DNA of 64,000 nt from Pyxicephalus adspersus (lineage: Eukaryota > Chordata > Amphibia > Anura > Pyxicephalidae), in the NCBI RefSeq assembly GCF_032062135.1, contig NC_092862.1:91369176-91433175 (forward strand), written 5' to 3'. Of this stretch, positions 46,873-58,099 are shown one piece after another. The position numbers were made by a program, and so were the translations under genes. How positions within the stretch are numbered: position 1 is the first letter of the stretch; every line of letters starts with the position of its first letter. The notes beneath the pieces are model-generated. The model did not search any database. It was not told the origin of the DNA and saw only the letters and a program-made list of their open reading frames with translations.

Positions 46873-47002
46873 CAGAGCTGTCAGCATAAAGCTCTGCTGA
46901 TTGCTCTGCTCCCTGAGTTGCTGAGGAAAGGGAAATCCAGATCAGGCTTTCCCTTTCCTCAGGGAGCAGAGCAATCAGCGGAGCTTTATGCTGACAGCTC
47001 TT
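46873..47002. repeat. Long hairpin inside the hAT-like element
   Basis: The left arm at 46873-46935 (agagctgtcagcataaagct, ctgctgattgctctgctcc, ctgag, gaggaaagggaaa) and right arm at 46948-47002 are nearly perfect reverse complements of about 55 paired bases. There is one 8-base bulge (ttgctgag) and a loop of about 12 bases. Confidence 0.85.
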
Positions 47003-47204
47003 CACCTGTATATAAAAAAAAAAAAACTAACACACACATTAATAAAATAATTTTAAATTAAAGCCTTGTCCTATTTTTTACTTATATTTTAACCCTTTCA
47101 GGGAATGAGTAAGGGAATTTATGTACCCCTGTACTCATTCCCCAGGGTGGGGCGGTGGGGATCTGGGAGTCTCCTTATTAAAGGGGGCTTCCAGATTCCA
47201 AAGT

Positions 47205-47856
47205 CCTGCTAAAAATGTTTTTAAAAGCCCCCATTGTTTTCAATGAAAGCTTTCATAAAAGCTTAAAAACGCTTGAAAAAGCCTCCATTGAGTTCAATGG
47301 AAGCGTTTTCCCGCATTTATCCAGCGTTTTAATTTTTTAAATGTTGCAAGCAACGTTTAAGATAACGCTCAAAAATGTGCCTGAAGGAAACGTCCTGGTG
47401 TAGATTAGCCCATGGGAATGCAGTCCGTGTAGACTAAAGCTGCATACACACGTCCAATAATTATCGTTAGAAACGACTGATGAACAACCGATTGGCCAAA
47501 AAAAGGGACCAAGGACACCGACGAACGAGGATTGTCGTTGGAAATGAACGACCGCCACGGTGGATCTGATTGGCCGACGATCTTTCACTATCTATTGTGT
47601 ACGGTCGTTCAGTGATCGTGCATGTTTCTGCGGTACACTTTCTCCTTTACATGTCCCTCCCTGCATCGTTCAAAGGATTGTATCTAGCGTGTGGACACTG
47701 TTGGTGGATTATATATGAACAATCATATTGTTACAGCATGTACAGAATTGTGCACAATATGATTGTTCAAGTATAATTGTGCATAATCGTTGATCGGTCA
47801 TAATCATTCATTTTCTAACAATAATTATTGGAAGTGTGTACCTAGCTTTAGCCTAA
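47205..47856. mobile_element. MITE of the GTCCACACGGA family, split by a Harbinger MITE
   Basis: 47270-47437 matches 61200-61400: 'tttcccgcatttatccagcg'-like, 'cgttttaattttttaaatgt'-like, 'tgttgcaag', 'aacgtcctggtgtagattag', 'cccatgggaat' and 'gtagacta'. The final 'gcctaa' (47851-47856) follows the nested element, so the original end read 'gtagacTWAgcctaa', as at 61446-61459. The left terminus is not clear. Confidence 0.6.
47438..47847. mobile_element. Harbinger-like MITE, copy 3, 410 bp
   Basis: The termini 'agctgcatacacacgtcc' and 'gaagtgtgtacctagct' are inverted repeats. The left flank is TAA and the right flank TTA; the host element shows that the site was originally TWA. Many ACGA/TCGT words give internal palindromes. 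Confidence 0.75.
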
Positions 47857-48123
47857 AATTGATTTGACAGGTGCACTTTAATATTCATGTGAAGTACAGG
47901 GGTATGTAATAGTGTTATGTATCTTTTTATATTGTATCTTTTTATGTATCCTTTTATAATGTATCTTTTTACATCTGTTTGCAGGCTGTAGAAGCTCTAC
48001 ACAGTGCTGAGACAAACCCGAATTTTTCTCCCATTGACTTTAATGGGATTCGAATTTTTGCTATATTCGGCCGAATAGCTGTCGAAACGAATAGTGAGCT
48101 ATTCGACCAACACTAGTGGTGAG

Positions 48124-51100
48124 TATATGCAGGAAGAGCTAGTAAAAAATGCTTTCTAATAGCAGAAACATCTATCACCAGACTAAAACACAGCCCCCAT
48201 AGTTTTTACAAGCACATTTAATGGAACCCTACGGATCATACAGGAACAATCTGAAGTGCAATCATCATTTTTTCCTCGCTGTAATAAATTATGGGCACAT
48301 GATCGCCTCTCATTTTGCTAAGCACACATGGCTAGATTATGTCCCACAGGAGGCACAGCCTCAGATGTATCTTTCATGAGATGAACATCTAGGGTGGTAG
48401 CTAAAGCAAATTCTCCATATTTTACAGTGAAAAACCCATTGTGTATTTGGCTACACCATGAACTGATTTCAAATCAACTTTTAATAGCTTCTACATTTCT
48501 GGAATGTATCAGTACCCTTACCTTATTGCAACTGGCTGATTTAACTGTACCCAAATGTCTAATGTAAAGGTTAATCATTCACAGGTGCTAAAATTTAAAT
48601 CCGTAGGTTTGGTCAGATAGTTAACTACACTTGCTGCTTAAACATACAAAACAAGTTTTCCATTCCTGATATCACCTTTATTCAAGTTCTGTATGGTATA
48701 TTTTATTTGCTACTACATGTTAAACATGTTATGTCATAAGTTACATCTGAGATGTATATATGTATATGTAAAGGACTGTACCTTAGGTCTAAGGACTTAA
48801 ACAGGATACTTTTCTTTCATATTAAGTCAGTAGGCCCAATAATACATTAAGGTGTATGACACAACATTCATTTTAAATTAGTTAATGGGCGTTGTGAACG
48901 TGATTGCCAATTCCAACAATTACTTCTATACCTGGTGTGCATGTCAGCAGATTTCAAAATAGATTACACAGAGAACCTTACACAAGACGATCAACATGGT
49001 TTTATAATATAGCCAATGCATTTTTTAATCAACTTAATACCACTAAATCAGAATTCTTGTTAGAACATATGCAATAAATTAACCAATCGCTGCTGTGTGC
49101 AAGCACCACTTTTTCCCCACCAGTTCCAAATGGAACTAGATGGGACAAAAGGCATGCAAATTGCTATTAGAGGCGTTTACTTGTCAACTAATAAGGTGTC
49201 AGGACTAAGCAGTGAGACAAAGGCAAGAAATTAATTCACTTTAAATTTACTGGAATTCAATACCTTCAAATAAAAATGCCTGGCAATTTCAGTTATGTAC
49301 AAAACATGACCATTCACCTTAGTGAATGTTTTAGACACAGTGTTAATCACAGATCTAGGAGTAACTTCAATAAACCTAAAAACTACTTTAAGCTTTCAGA
49401 CACCTCATCAGGTTAATTTCAATATATTACATTGTGCTTAGGATGGATTTTTTTGCTCTGAATTTGCTTTTTGTTTTGCAGGTGACTGAAGAGCATTTAA
49501 ATATTACAATAATGCATTAAAGCCCTTGCTGATGCATATACCAGACTTTAAATCACTTATCTGTACCAACTGCAATTGGTTACATCGGTGCAGATTCTGT
49601 TTAATTTACTGTTTTACTGTGTAGATTTACTGTTTAAAGAACGCCAATACTGAGATTTCCCCCTGCTTACAGTGGTCACTTGGGCAGATATGGCCAGACA
49701 TTTTTCCAAAGGGGTTACAGCAAATGCAAAAAATCATCACCCCTGTCCAATAATAGTGAATATACAACTCAGCAACTCTATAGCAAATGTAATTTCTGAT
49801 ACCCTCTAATTTGTCTCAATTTATAAAGTAGGTGGAGGGGATGGAAGTTTCACGATTGTAGATTTCTACCCCCTGAACAAATTTCCATAAAACCACTTGT
49901 ACAAATATGAGATGGTGTTAAAATGGGTAAAGGATGTGTTGAATTTAAAAAGTTCCCCAAAATCCTAAACGCAGTTTGGTCATATTAACTAATGTCAATG
50001 TAGTATTCATTCATTGCTACATACACTATTGCATTAATTTATGTATTTCCACAGGTGTAAAAGGCCAAATAGGGCAATACGTTTTAGCTGCAATACTGCA
50101 GTATAAGGATATTAGAAGCAAAGTCATCCTAAAGACCCACTTTAGCAGAAAATCTAAGGTGAGAGTGCAGGAGGGTTAGAACTTGCCCTATTTCAGTGTG
50201 TACTCTGCACCTAGGTGGATTGTTCTCATTTTATGACCCAATGACTGCTTATCAAAGAGAAAGTGGGGACAGAGATAGCAACATTTGGTTAGCAGTTGAG
50301 AAAAGAACAGAAATTTAGTACTGTTTTCACAGTCCAATACTGCATTTTACAAAAAGTGACCTGCCAAAGTCTTTAAGCCAAATATTTTTAAGATTTGAAG
50401 GTCTGCCTTTCAGCTTTAGATACAATGCAATATAAATATAAAATACAAATGTTCACATGCTCCATAAATTAATCTGCTAATCTAACTTTAGTAACAGGCA
50501 TCCCAAAAATATGTAATGCTCGTTTCAAAAGGTTTCTTTCAAACAAAGCAAAACTAACATGGTTAACCCTAATTCAATGCAATCATCAGTAGTACCCACT
50601 TTCTCCTTCATACCTAGTAGAGAGGCATTTAAATGCCCAACTATGAATTTGCCTTTCCTGTTTTAAAGGCAGCAATGAGAAAACCAAGGTGGAGCCAAAA
50701 CAGGTATATAGCATTAGCAAACACCAATTGCAGAGCTCTTGTTCAGATCAAGTCTCCAAAGAGCACAGTGGTCCTTGGAAGCCTACTGCTAGGTGAGGAG
50801 CTTGTACTGGCTGAAGAAAGTGACTAATCAAAACAGGCGCAAGACTGGACTGTGTTGAACACATTTAGCCATTGCCAACATGAATTATATATATTATTAA
50901 GTTAAAGTTTCCTTCATGTAAAGAACCCAATTTTTAAAAAAATTGGCTTGATGAGATTAGATACAGGGTTTTTTTTTTTTTTTTTTTTTTTTAAACATAC
51001 AACTTTCTCATATAGAGCTTTGTTTGTTTTGACCCTGTACAGAGAGCATGTGGAAATGAAAGTACAGTAAAAGATTTAGAACTTTCTTTATTCTGTTTTC

Positions 51101-54100
51101 AGTGGGTTGGGTTTTTTTTTTCTTCTTTTAATAGGTAAAATGTAATCCAGCAGTTAAATGACAACATATAGAAGGTGTAAGCTGCCATTTCTGACCTTCT
51201 GCTCCTCATTTCAGGTTTGAAACAAAATCCGATACGAAAAAAAATCACTTTATATTCTGGCAATTAAAAAGCCTTATGAATTTAGCAATGGCAGTCTACA
51301 TAATCACTTGTTTTGTTTTAAGGCAATAATTCAATTTGCCAGGTAGTGAGGACACTACTTTCACTATAACGCACAAGTGTACTATGTGTAACATTTCATT
51401 GTACTGATGACACTTCCTGCTTCTCACCAAGGTATATACTGCATATAGAATCCCTGTACAAGTTTTTTCATGCATGGACATACTAACATGTACAGACTGT
51501 ACATGTCTCAATACATGGACAAGATGCAGCACAATGAGATTTGAAAGTGAAGCTACTGGGCTATGCAATTGCAGTATTTGTAATAATTTATTCTGTCCCA
51601 GAACAAAAGATGGGCAATTTTTTTTTCAAAATTGGTCTTCATGCAAAGTAAAGACCATAGAAAACAAAAACTAAATATAAAAAAAAAAAAAAAAAAAAAA
51701 ACACTAGTCTTGATTATAGTAAAACACACTGTGCCCATGTTATATTTACAATGAATCCTACAGTGAATGCCACGTGGTGGTGGTATAACAGGTTATAAGA
51801 ATAGGTGCTTTGTGGTCTTAAAATCTGATACAATATACTTAATATTCAGAAAACCAGATTTTGCACAAACCATACAAAAATTAAGGATATCCTGACAGCC
51901 GTAGGATCTCGTATATTAGCAATTCCCACCGCTTCTTCAAGTCACATTCAGACCACGTGGTAATAACGCATTACGCACCATTAAGAAGAATTTGGCTATG
52001 CACTCACTGAAAAATTTCAATAACTTCTACTAATAGAAGTTGTTCATATGTTTACAGGCACAATGTAGTGTGCAGAAATAAAAAAAAAAATAAAAAAAAA
52101 TCTGTTCTAGAGCACACACAGACTAAATCAATTTGGCTGCTATATTCAAAGAAAATTTTATTTGTGCAGTTTTTAATAAGTTACCTCCATTGTGATAGTC
52201 TAATACAACAAGTTAACGATTCAAGCTTTGAATTTTAATTTTAAATATACTATGAGACAAAATAAAATTCACACACATATTAAGAAATGCTAAATTTGCC
52301 ATTTCACATCTGAATAAAATGATTACAGTTCTTTGTTTGAAGCACTATATAGGCGGGTAAAACCACCCAATTGTATTGAATTCTTAAAAACGATAGAAAC
52401 TTGAGAGAAAAAAAAAATTACATTTGGCAACACCAGCATATTTCACAGTACTGCCCTGGTCAATAGGTAGTAATGAGAGAGTACAAATTATTAAAGTTAA
52501 AAACTAGAAACTGTAAATTATGAATTGCTAGGCACTAGATACAAATGCAAGAGGTAACAGTCCACATATTTTTAACAGTCACAGTCAGCATATAAATCAA
52601 GTAGAGATAAGGGCTTATTAGTCAAGAAAAAGTTCTTGATTTTTAACCCAATATTTGTATCTTTAATTAATATACATACATCATGAGCAACAGTCCAAAA
52701 TTCTGTCCAAATATAAAAGAAACGAGAAGGCTGACACGCTAAAGTCATCAGCAGGTATTTATGTTATTTAATTTTAGGGGTTTTTTTTACCGTGCATTTA
52801 TTTGGCCATCACAGTGCAATATGTTCAGAATGTAATCAAGAAAAAAGGGCCAACACTTGAGTGACATCCTTTTCTTGAGAAAATGCATATCACTAAATTT
52901 AAAACACTCCTAAATATGAGTTTCACCAAAAGCTCCCAAGTATAGGTTATCCCTATTTTTTGTTTGTAATTTTTAGTGATTTACATGTACCAAAATCAAG
53001 TAGAAATTGTCAGTTTAAATATTTGCCCAATACACTCAACATATGGGGAGGGGGGCTTGTGAAAAAAAAAAAAGCTAGTTTATGTTTTAGTAATATATCT
53101 AATTTTGGGAGCTTTTGGAACACCTCAAAAACAAAACTTACAAGCCAACAGGTTATAAAATTTATCAATACAGAAGAGAAATATCAGGCTTAATGAGGCA
53201 TTGCTTAATAAAATAGGTCTAATGTAAAAACTCAGTTGTTCCAAGTCAACATATAGTCTTTTCCTTTATAAATTACCAAGTGCATGGTTGTCATCATGGT
53301 GATCAAAATTAAGAAAGTTGCCAGTGTGCAATATGGAATTCCTTTCAAAAAAAAAAAAATACTGTACACTACAAAAGAAAAAAACCATACATAAACCAAG
53401 TTTTCCAATTTATATATGAGGAAAGTACATGGAATAAAGTAATGACAATGTGCTCTATAATCTAAAATTCAGTGTTTCTATACTGTCGTTGTGTGGTACA
53501 GATGTTTCAAAGAAACTGTTGTGGTCATTGCCAAGTAAATTTAGACTTGAGTTTGATTCTTCGGTGCTCCTTGATAATTTACTGTAAGAATAATTACACT
53601 TTATATTTTATTAACTTGTTATATTTTACAATTAAATCCCAAAATGAAATATTCAAAAGAGCATTGTTGTAATCCCCATTAGGAAGCCTGAAATGCTACA
53701 AAAAGATTAAAAAAAATGAGTTATTTTAGGTAGACCTTTTTCACAATACTTGGCATATTTTGAATGACCATCTTGCCATCTGCTGTATGATAACAAAGAC
53801 TTCCTGATAAACAAGTTAAGTGACTAGACAAACTGCAGACATTTATGCATAGGTATCAATTACAGACTCAAACTCATTAGGACAGACATTTAACAGCCAT
53901 TTTGCTTTTGATGAATAGAAAGAATGGGAAACCAATTTGCTTTGATTTCTGGGCAAAAAAAAAAAAAAAAATGCATGCAAGTGACAGGAACACAAGTCTT
54001 GTTGGAAAGTTCTTGATTGTTTTTTCTCTTCTCCATGATCATTTTAGGTCGTAGCATACAAGTTAACTAGCTGCTGGGCAAAATGCCACAATAGCTCCTT

Positions 54101-54571
54101 TTAAAAGGCTGCAATCAAAACACAAAAACAAAAACGCAGTGCAAAAATGTATTTCAATAAAAAAAAAAAGAAAAGGAAATGCACCAGTCTCAATTGTCAA
54201 GATTATTCCAGGGCAATAGTCCTTTTTTCCAGTCTTTCCTTGCTAAATTATCTTCACTTGTAACCAATCATTTGCAAGAAAATTGTTCAAGACTTTTTCT
54301 TCTTGTGAGCAGCCCAACTTAAAATTACTTTCAGCTGTTGTATTTTAATTTCTTAGTCTGCTTATCACCCCATTTAATTGTGGGATGCAAGAATATGGTG
54401 GTGCTTGGCTGATATGCAAGAAATCAGTCAATTGTGATAAACCGGCACCAGTTGAATAATCCAGAGTCAGAAGGTGCACGTTCAAATACATATTTATACT
54501 TCTCCACCCCCCTTTCCCATACACAGGCTCATGCTAGGTTTTACTGATCCAAGAAGTCTTTTTCCTGGAGG
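48124..54571 (-). other. GRB10: 3' flank of GRB10, including its 3'UTR of unknown length
   Basis: No transposon was recognised here, in contrast to neighbouring intervals. The DNA is AT-rich with many A/T runs and several minus-strand AATAAA words (for example opposite tttatt near 53605 and 51087), so the polyadenylation site cannot be chosen by eye. The transcript begins its 3'UTR at 54571 and runs leftward. Mammalian GRB10 3'UTRs of a few kilobases would end near 51-52 kb if length were conserved. That length comparison is inference. Confidence 0.45.
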
Positions 54572-54718
54572 TCATAAGGCCACTATGATGCAGTGGTGCT
54601 TGAGCTTGCAAGGGAGGACTCCTTTGTTTAGCTGATAAAACTCAACAAGCTGAATTAAATCTGTGAATTTGGTATTGCCATCATCAAGACTAAAGAACAA
54701 TTGACCATCATCTTCACA
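54572..54718 (-). CDS. GRB10: GRB10 last coding exon: C-terminal half of SH2 domain and stop
   Basis: 147 bases, 48 codons plus TGA (54572-54574). It starts after the acceptor 'tttgtttccag' with [18 protein letters not shown] and ends [11 protein letters not shown]. This C-terminus is diagnostic of the GRB7/10/14 family. [20 protein letters not shown] with a final VAL fits GRB10 rather than GRB7 or GRB14. GRB10 is a cytoplasmic adaptor that binds activated insulin and IGF1 receptors through its BPS and SH2 regions and dampens their signalling. The exon contains the later beta strands and second helix of SH2. Confidence 0.95.
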   Translation of the reverse strand, partial: CEDDGQLFFSLDDGNTKFTDLIQLVEFYQLNKGVLPCKLKHHCIIVAL

Positions 54719-55258
54719 CTGGAAACAAACAATGTAAAAATTATAATAAAAAAAAAAATGTACATGTATTCTATTTCTTTTCAAAATATCAGTATGTCAA
54801 TGGCTTATTTCTTATCTTAAAACCCATAGCGGTTTATTGAAACTTATTTTCCCCTATCTCAAATTTTCCCCTATTTCAAATTTTTGCATGATTCTGGTTT
54901 GGTGAAACATGTAGGAGTTCATTTTTGCAGGAAAAGGAAAAAACCCATACAGATTGACTAAACTTTGAAATGTTTTTAAAACTAGGGTAGAGAGTGTACT
55001 AATTCACCTCCTATTAACATCTGATGTGCTGCATACCCTTAAAATATGTCCTTACAAATGAAAAGACTGAGAAAGTAGGGTATTTATGATGCAGCAGTGT
55101 ATTAAACATGAATTTAGACAAGGTTATACAATGTTGAATCACATAGCAAGTGTAAAAATTACGGACTCACTGAATCCTTAGGCTAACTGCCATAGAAGGG
55201 TGCAAAAGGCTAGACATTGACTCCTACGTTTAGACGCAGAATTAGGCGTATAGGAGTT

Positions 55259-55309
55259 GGGAGAAAAGAAAAGAGAAAGGGGAAAAGGGAAAGGAGAAAA
55301 AAAGGAGGT
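55259..55309. repeat. Polypurine tract (A/G only, ~50 bp) in the last GRB10 intron
   Basis: The stretch gagaaaagaaaagagaaagg followed by more A/G runs to about 55309 contains no pyrimidine on the plus strand apart from its edges. It reads as polypyrimidine in the sense of transcription. Confidence 0.8.
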
Positions 55310-55518
55310 CATGTTCTGACATGTTTCCCCCATAGAGGCTTCCTCGGAGGACTTTGGGACATACAACAATGAAGTTAGAAGTATATTAGGGAGTATTCAG
55401 AATCACAGGTGATAGAGGTGGTCACATAACATGTTAATTTTTCAGTAGTCCTTTACTAGAAATATCCTACATAAAATACATTAGTGAGGGAAAATATCAT
55501 TTGATATCCAATACTCAC

Positions 55519-55612
55519 AGGCAAAATCTGGAAGTGCTTTATTTTCTGGTGATGACACAGGGTAAGCACAAATGCCTTTGGATTACTCTGACTATCTCGC
55601 AGAAGAAAAAGG
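55519..55612 (-). CDS. GRB10: GRB10 SH2 exon with the phosphotyrosine-binding arginine
   Basis: 94 bases: one base completing a Gly codon from the exon before, then 31 codons [20 protein letters not shown]...FQILP, ending at a GTGAGT donor (55513-55518). The acceptor is 'ctttgcag'. FLLRDS is the FLVRES-type motif whose arginine contacts phosphotyrosine. The next segment, [12 protein letters not shown], is the beta-D strand that sets peptide specificity. Phases match both neighbours exactly. Confidence 0.95.
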
Positions 55613-56385
55613 CTGCAAAGAAGAAATCAGGTACAATAATGGTTTTGAAGAAAAATAAGCCATATAAAAAACAATGCAGTTAAATTGTATGTATACAAAA
55701 CTTCATAGGATTTGTATTCAGCTAGAATAGGACCCTGTCTAGGTTTTATTGCATTCTATACCAATTACCCTATAGATACTGCACTGCCACGAAGACAGGC
55801 AAAATGTACTGGCTACCAAAGTTTCAGTAAAAGTAGTGGTTGGTTCTGCATTGTAAGGAAGTCCGTGATTGGAATTGTTAACAAAGCCGTCCAAGATTGC
55901 CAAGGAAAGCAGCTTTGGGGACAGATGGACAAATTAAAATGTTAAGTGGGAAGACTGTGGAACTATGAGTACTACAACTAATAGTTACTTTCTATTAGAT
56001 AGTAACCTAAGAAAAACAGCAATACAAATCAATTAGGGAATAGCTTTTTAAAACAGGTTATTATGTAAATGTTTGAATGTGCAAAGTCTGGACAAATTTG
56101 TTCTAAGGCAGTGGAACTAAAGCAGAGGCACTGCATACCATGGGTGGTCAATGTTTAATGAATATAATAATTCAGATTATTGCAATTGTCAGCAAACAGC
56201 ACGGTTTACCTTTAGTAAACTGTGGATAAGCAAACACCCTTTAAAAACCATTTGCCTTACTACCTGCTATTCTAGGTTTTATTTATTTAATACCAAATAT
56301 CAGGCAGTTAACCTGGCCTAAAAAAATTAATTTTGGAAGAGCAATTTTTTTCCAGCAGGAAAATTTGGCAATATGCTATTCTTAC

Positions 56386-56473
56386 CCATCAACAAGCCCT
56401 TGTTGTTTAACGATTGTTTGGGACTCTTCTCTAGATATTCTACCGTGGAACCAAGGTTGTGTCCTATGAATAA
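56386..56473 (-). CDS. GRB10: GRB10 exon opening the SH2 domain
   Basis: 88 bases between the acceptor 'atatttctcag' and the GTAAGA donor (56380-56385). Two bases finish a Val codon, then [28 protein letters not shown] and two bases of Gly. [11 protein letters not shown] is the canonical first strand and helix of the SH2 domain. The helix carries the conserved arginine of alpha-A. Confidence 0.95.
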
Positions 56474-56551
56474 CTGAGAAATATTTCACTATAAAAAGCA
56501 AGACAATAAAACTATTCTTCAAAGTCTAAAAATTAAGGTTTAGTTACTCAC

Positions 56552-56621
56552 CTGTGTTTAGTGTAGAAGAAGGATGAAGTGGGCTTTGACTTCCTAAAAC
56601 ATTCATCCTTGAACTGCGTTT
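56552..56621 (-). CDS. GRB10: GRB10 BPS-SH2 linker exon
   Basis: 70 bases giving KRSSRMNVLGSQSPLHPSST LNT plus one base, between the acceptor 'cttttgtag' and the GTGAGT donor (56546-56551). RMNxLGSQSPLHPS is the tail of the BPS (between PH and SH2) segment that binds the receptor kinase. Ser/Thr-rich, as in known orthologues. Confidence 0.93.
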
Positions 56622-57474
56622 CTACAAAAGAAAAGCCACACAATGCTAAAGTGCAAAAAAGAGCCTAAAATTGCACAGTAAAAATTGTTACACTGCAACA
56701 ATGTTTTATAGGGAATGTGTAAAGATTTCAACATTTGTTAAAAAATAAATTATGTACACTGAAAAAAAAACTTAGGAGAAAGGCAATAAAGAGTAATAAA
56801 CTCTGCTTTCTGTACTTTATACCATGAAGAATAGGTTAGAAGTATTATATATTCATTTTGGAGGTTGGAGCAAGTTTTGCAAATGGGAAAAGCTTTGGGC
56901 AAGCCACATATGAAATCAAGCCTCATGGAGGAAAGGAAATCAAGCCTCATGTTAATAGCAGTTTATCAAAAATGAACCTATTGATGCATATGACCCTTTT
57001 CGCATATGTTCAATGTCATTGTATGAGAACCTAGAAGCTGTGCCTTTGGTAAGGGAAAAAAACAAAGCCTGGAAGCAATAAAAGTCCTTACATTTCACAC
57101 CAGCTATAAAATTAAAATATTATGCCTCAAATGTTCAAGCCATCATTCTCCTCCCAAGTTAAACTGCATTAAAATCATTTTTAATACTAAATAAAGACAT
57201 CCTATGTGCCAAACAAATGGCAGAAAAGTGTTTACTTACCAATATGCTTTCCACCAGTGATGTATTTAGCTTTGTAAACATCTAAAAAAAAAGGTCTCTA
57301 CTTATGCACTCCATTTCCTATATGTGCATACTTTGTGAATTGTAACTAGAGACAGAGCTTGAGAATGTGTTGATCTTCACTTTCCCAATAAGAACACAAA
57401 CTTAGATCTTTAACCAATTCCAAATAACTTCACAAGTCTATACATATTTTTTAATAAGAGGACCTGGATGCATT

Positions 57475-58095
57475 ATATGATTGGGCCGCCAAGTAGAAAA
57501 TGACATCAATACTAATGTCAAGTTATGCACCTGGGGGCTAAAAAGCATGCTTCATATAATTTAGGGGAAATACATTTCGAAGGAGAAGCTAAGCTATGAG
57601 GAGAAATTTGCTGAATTTGAATTTAATCAGCAAGAGGTGTTTAAGGGGGGATATGATCATCCTATAAAAATAGTGTATATAGAGAATTTCACAATTAGTC
57701 CATTATTGACCTTTAAAGTGAATATTTGCATCTGGAAAAGATTTTTTAATCTCGGCAAAGTAAAGGGATTCTTGACAGTAAGGTCTAGGAAAAGTGGAAT
57801 AGGTTACCTCAGGAAGTAGTTTTACGATTATATTGATTATATAATTGAATAGTTTTACTATTGATTGTTTAGGAAAAATATGGATGCTTTTCTAGATGAC
57901 CAGAATATATTTGGGCATTAAAGTTTAAAAGGAATAACCCCAGAGACTGTTAATCCAGGGAATATCAGACTGCTTTAACAAATCAGAGACTTTTTTCCAA
58001 CTGAACCATGTTTTATAAGTTTTTTCTTTTCTCTGGATCCTGGAGTTGGGCATATATAGGTTTCTATCAAGATTCTGCAGACATGAACACCCTTT
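57475..58095 (+). mobile_element. CR1-type LINE 3' fragment, antisense in a GRB10 intron
   Basis: Plus-strand coding remnants correspond to the extreme C-terminus of a CR1-type ORF2 (KGGYDHPIKIVYI as a shifted form of a GGDMI-K-YK block; KRFFNLGKVKGFLTVRS; KSGIGYLRK). A typical 3' noncoding part with 'aataaccccagagactgtta' and 'aaccatgttttataagtttt' follows. 5'-truncated; frameshifted at several places. Confidence 0.65.
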
Positions 58096-58099
58096 TCCA

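Larger units (their letters stand above)
46484..48115. mobile_element. hAT-like non-autonomous transposon, 1632 bp including nested elements
   Basis: The termini TAGTGTTG and CAACACTA are perfect inverted octamers. They continue as 'ttcgaattcggg' on the left and 'ttcggccgaatagctg', 'ctattcgacc' on the right. The octamer gtggtgag flanks both sides exactly (46476-46483, 48116-48123), the 8-bp target duplication of hAT elements. No transposase frame is seen. It carries the hairpin at 46873-47002 and two further MITEs, listed separately. Confidence 0.85.
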
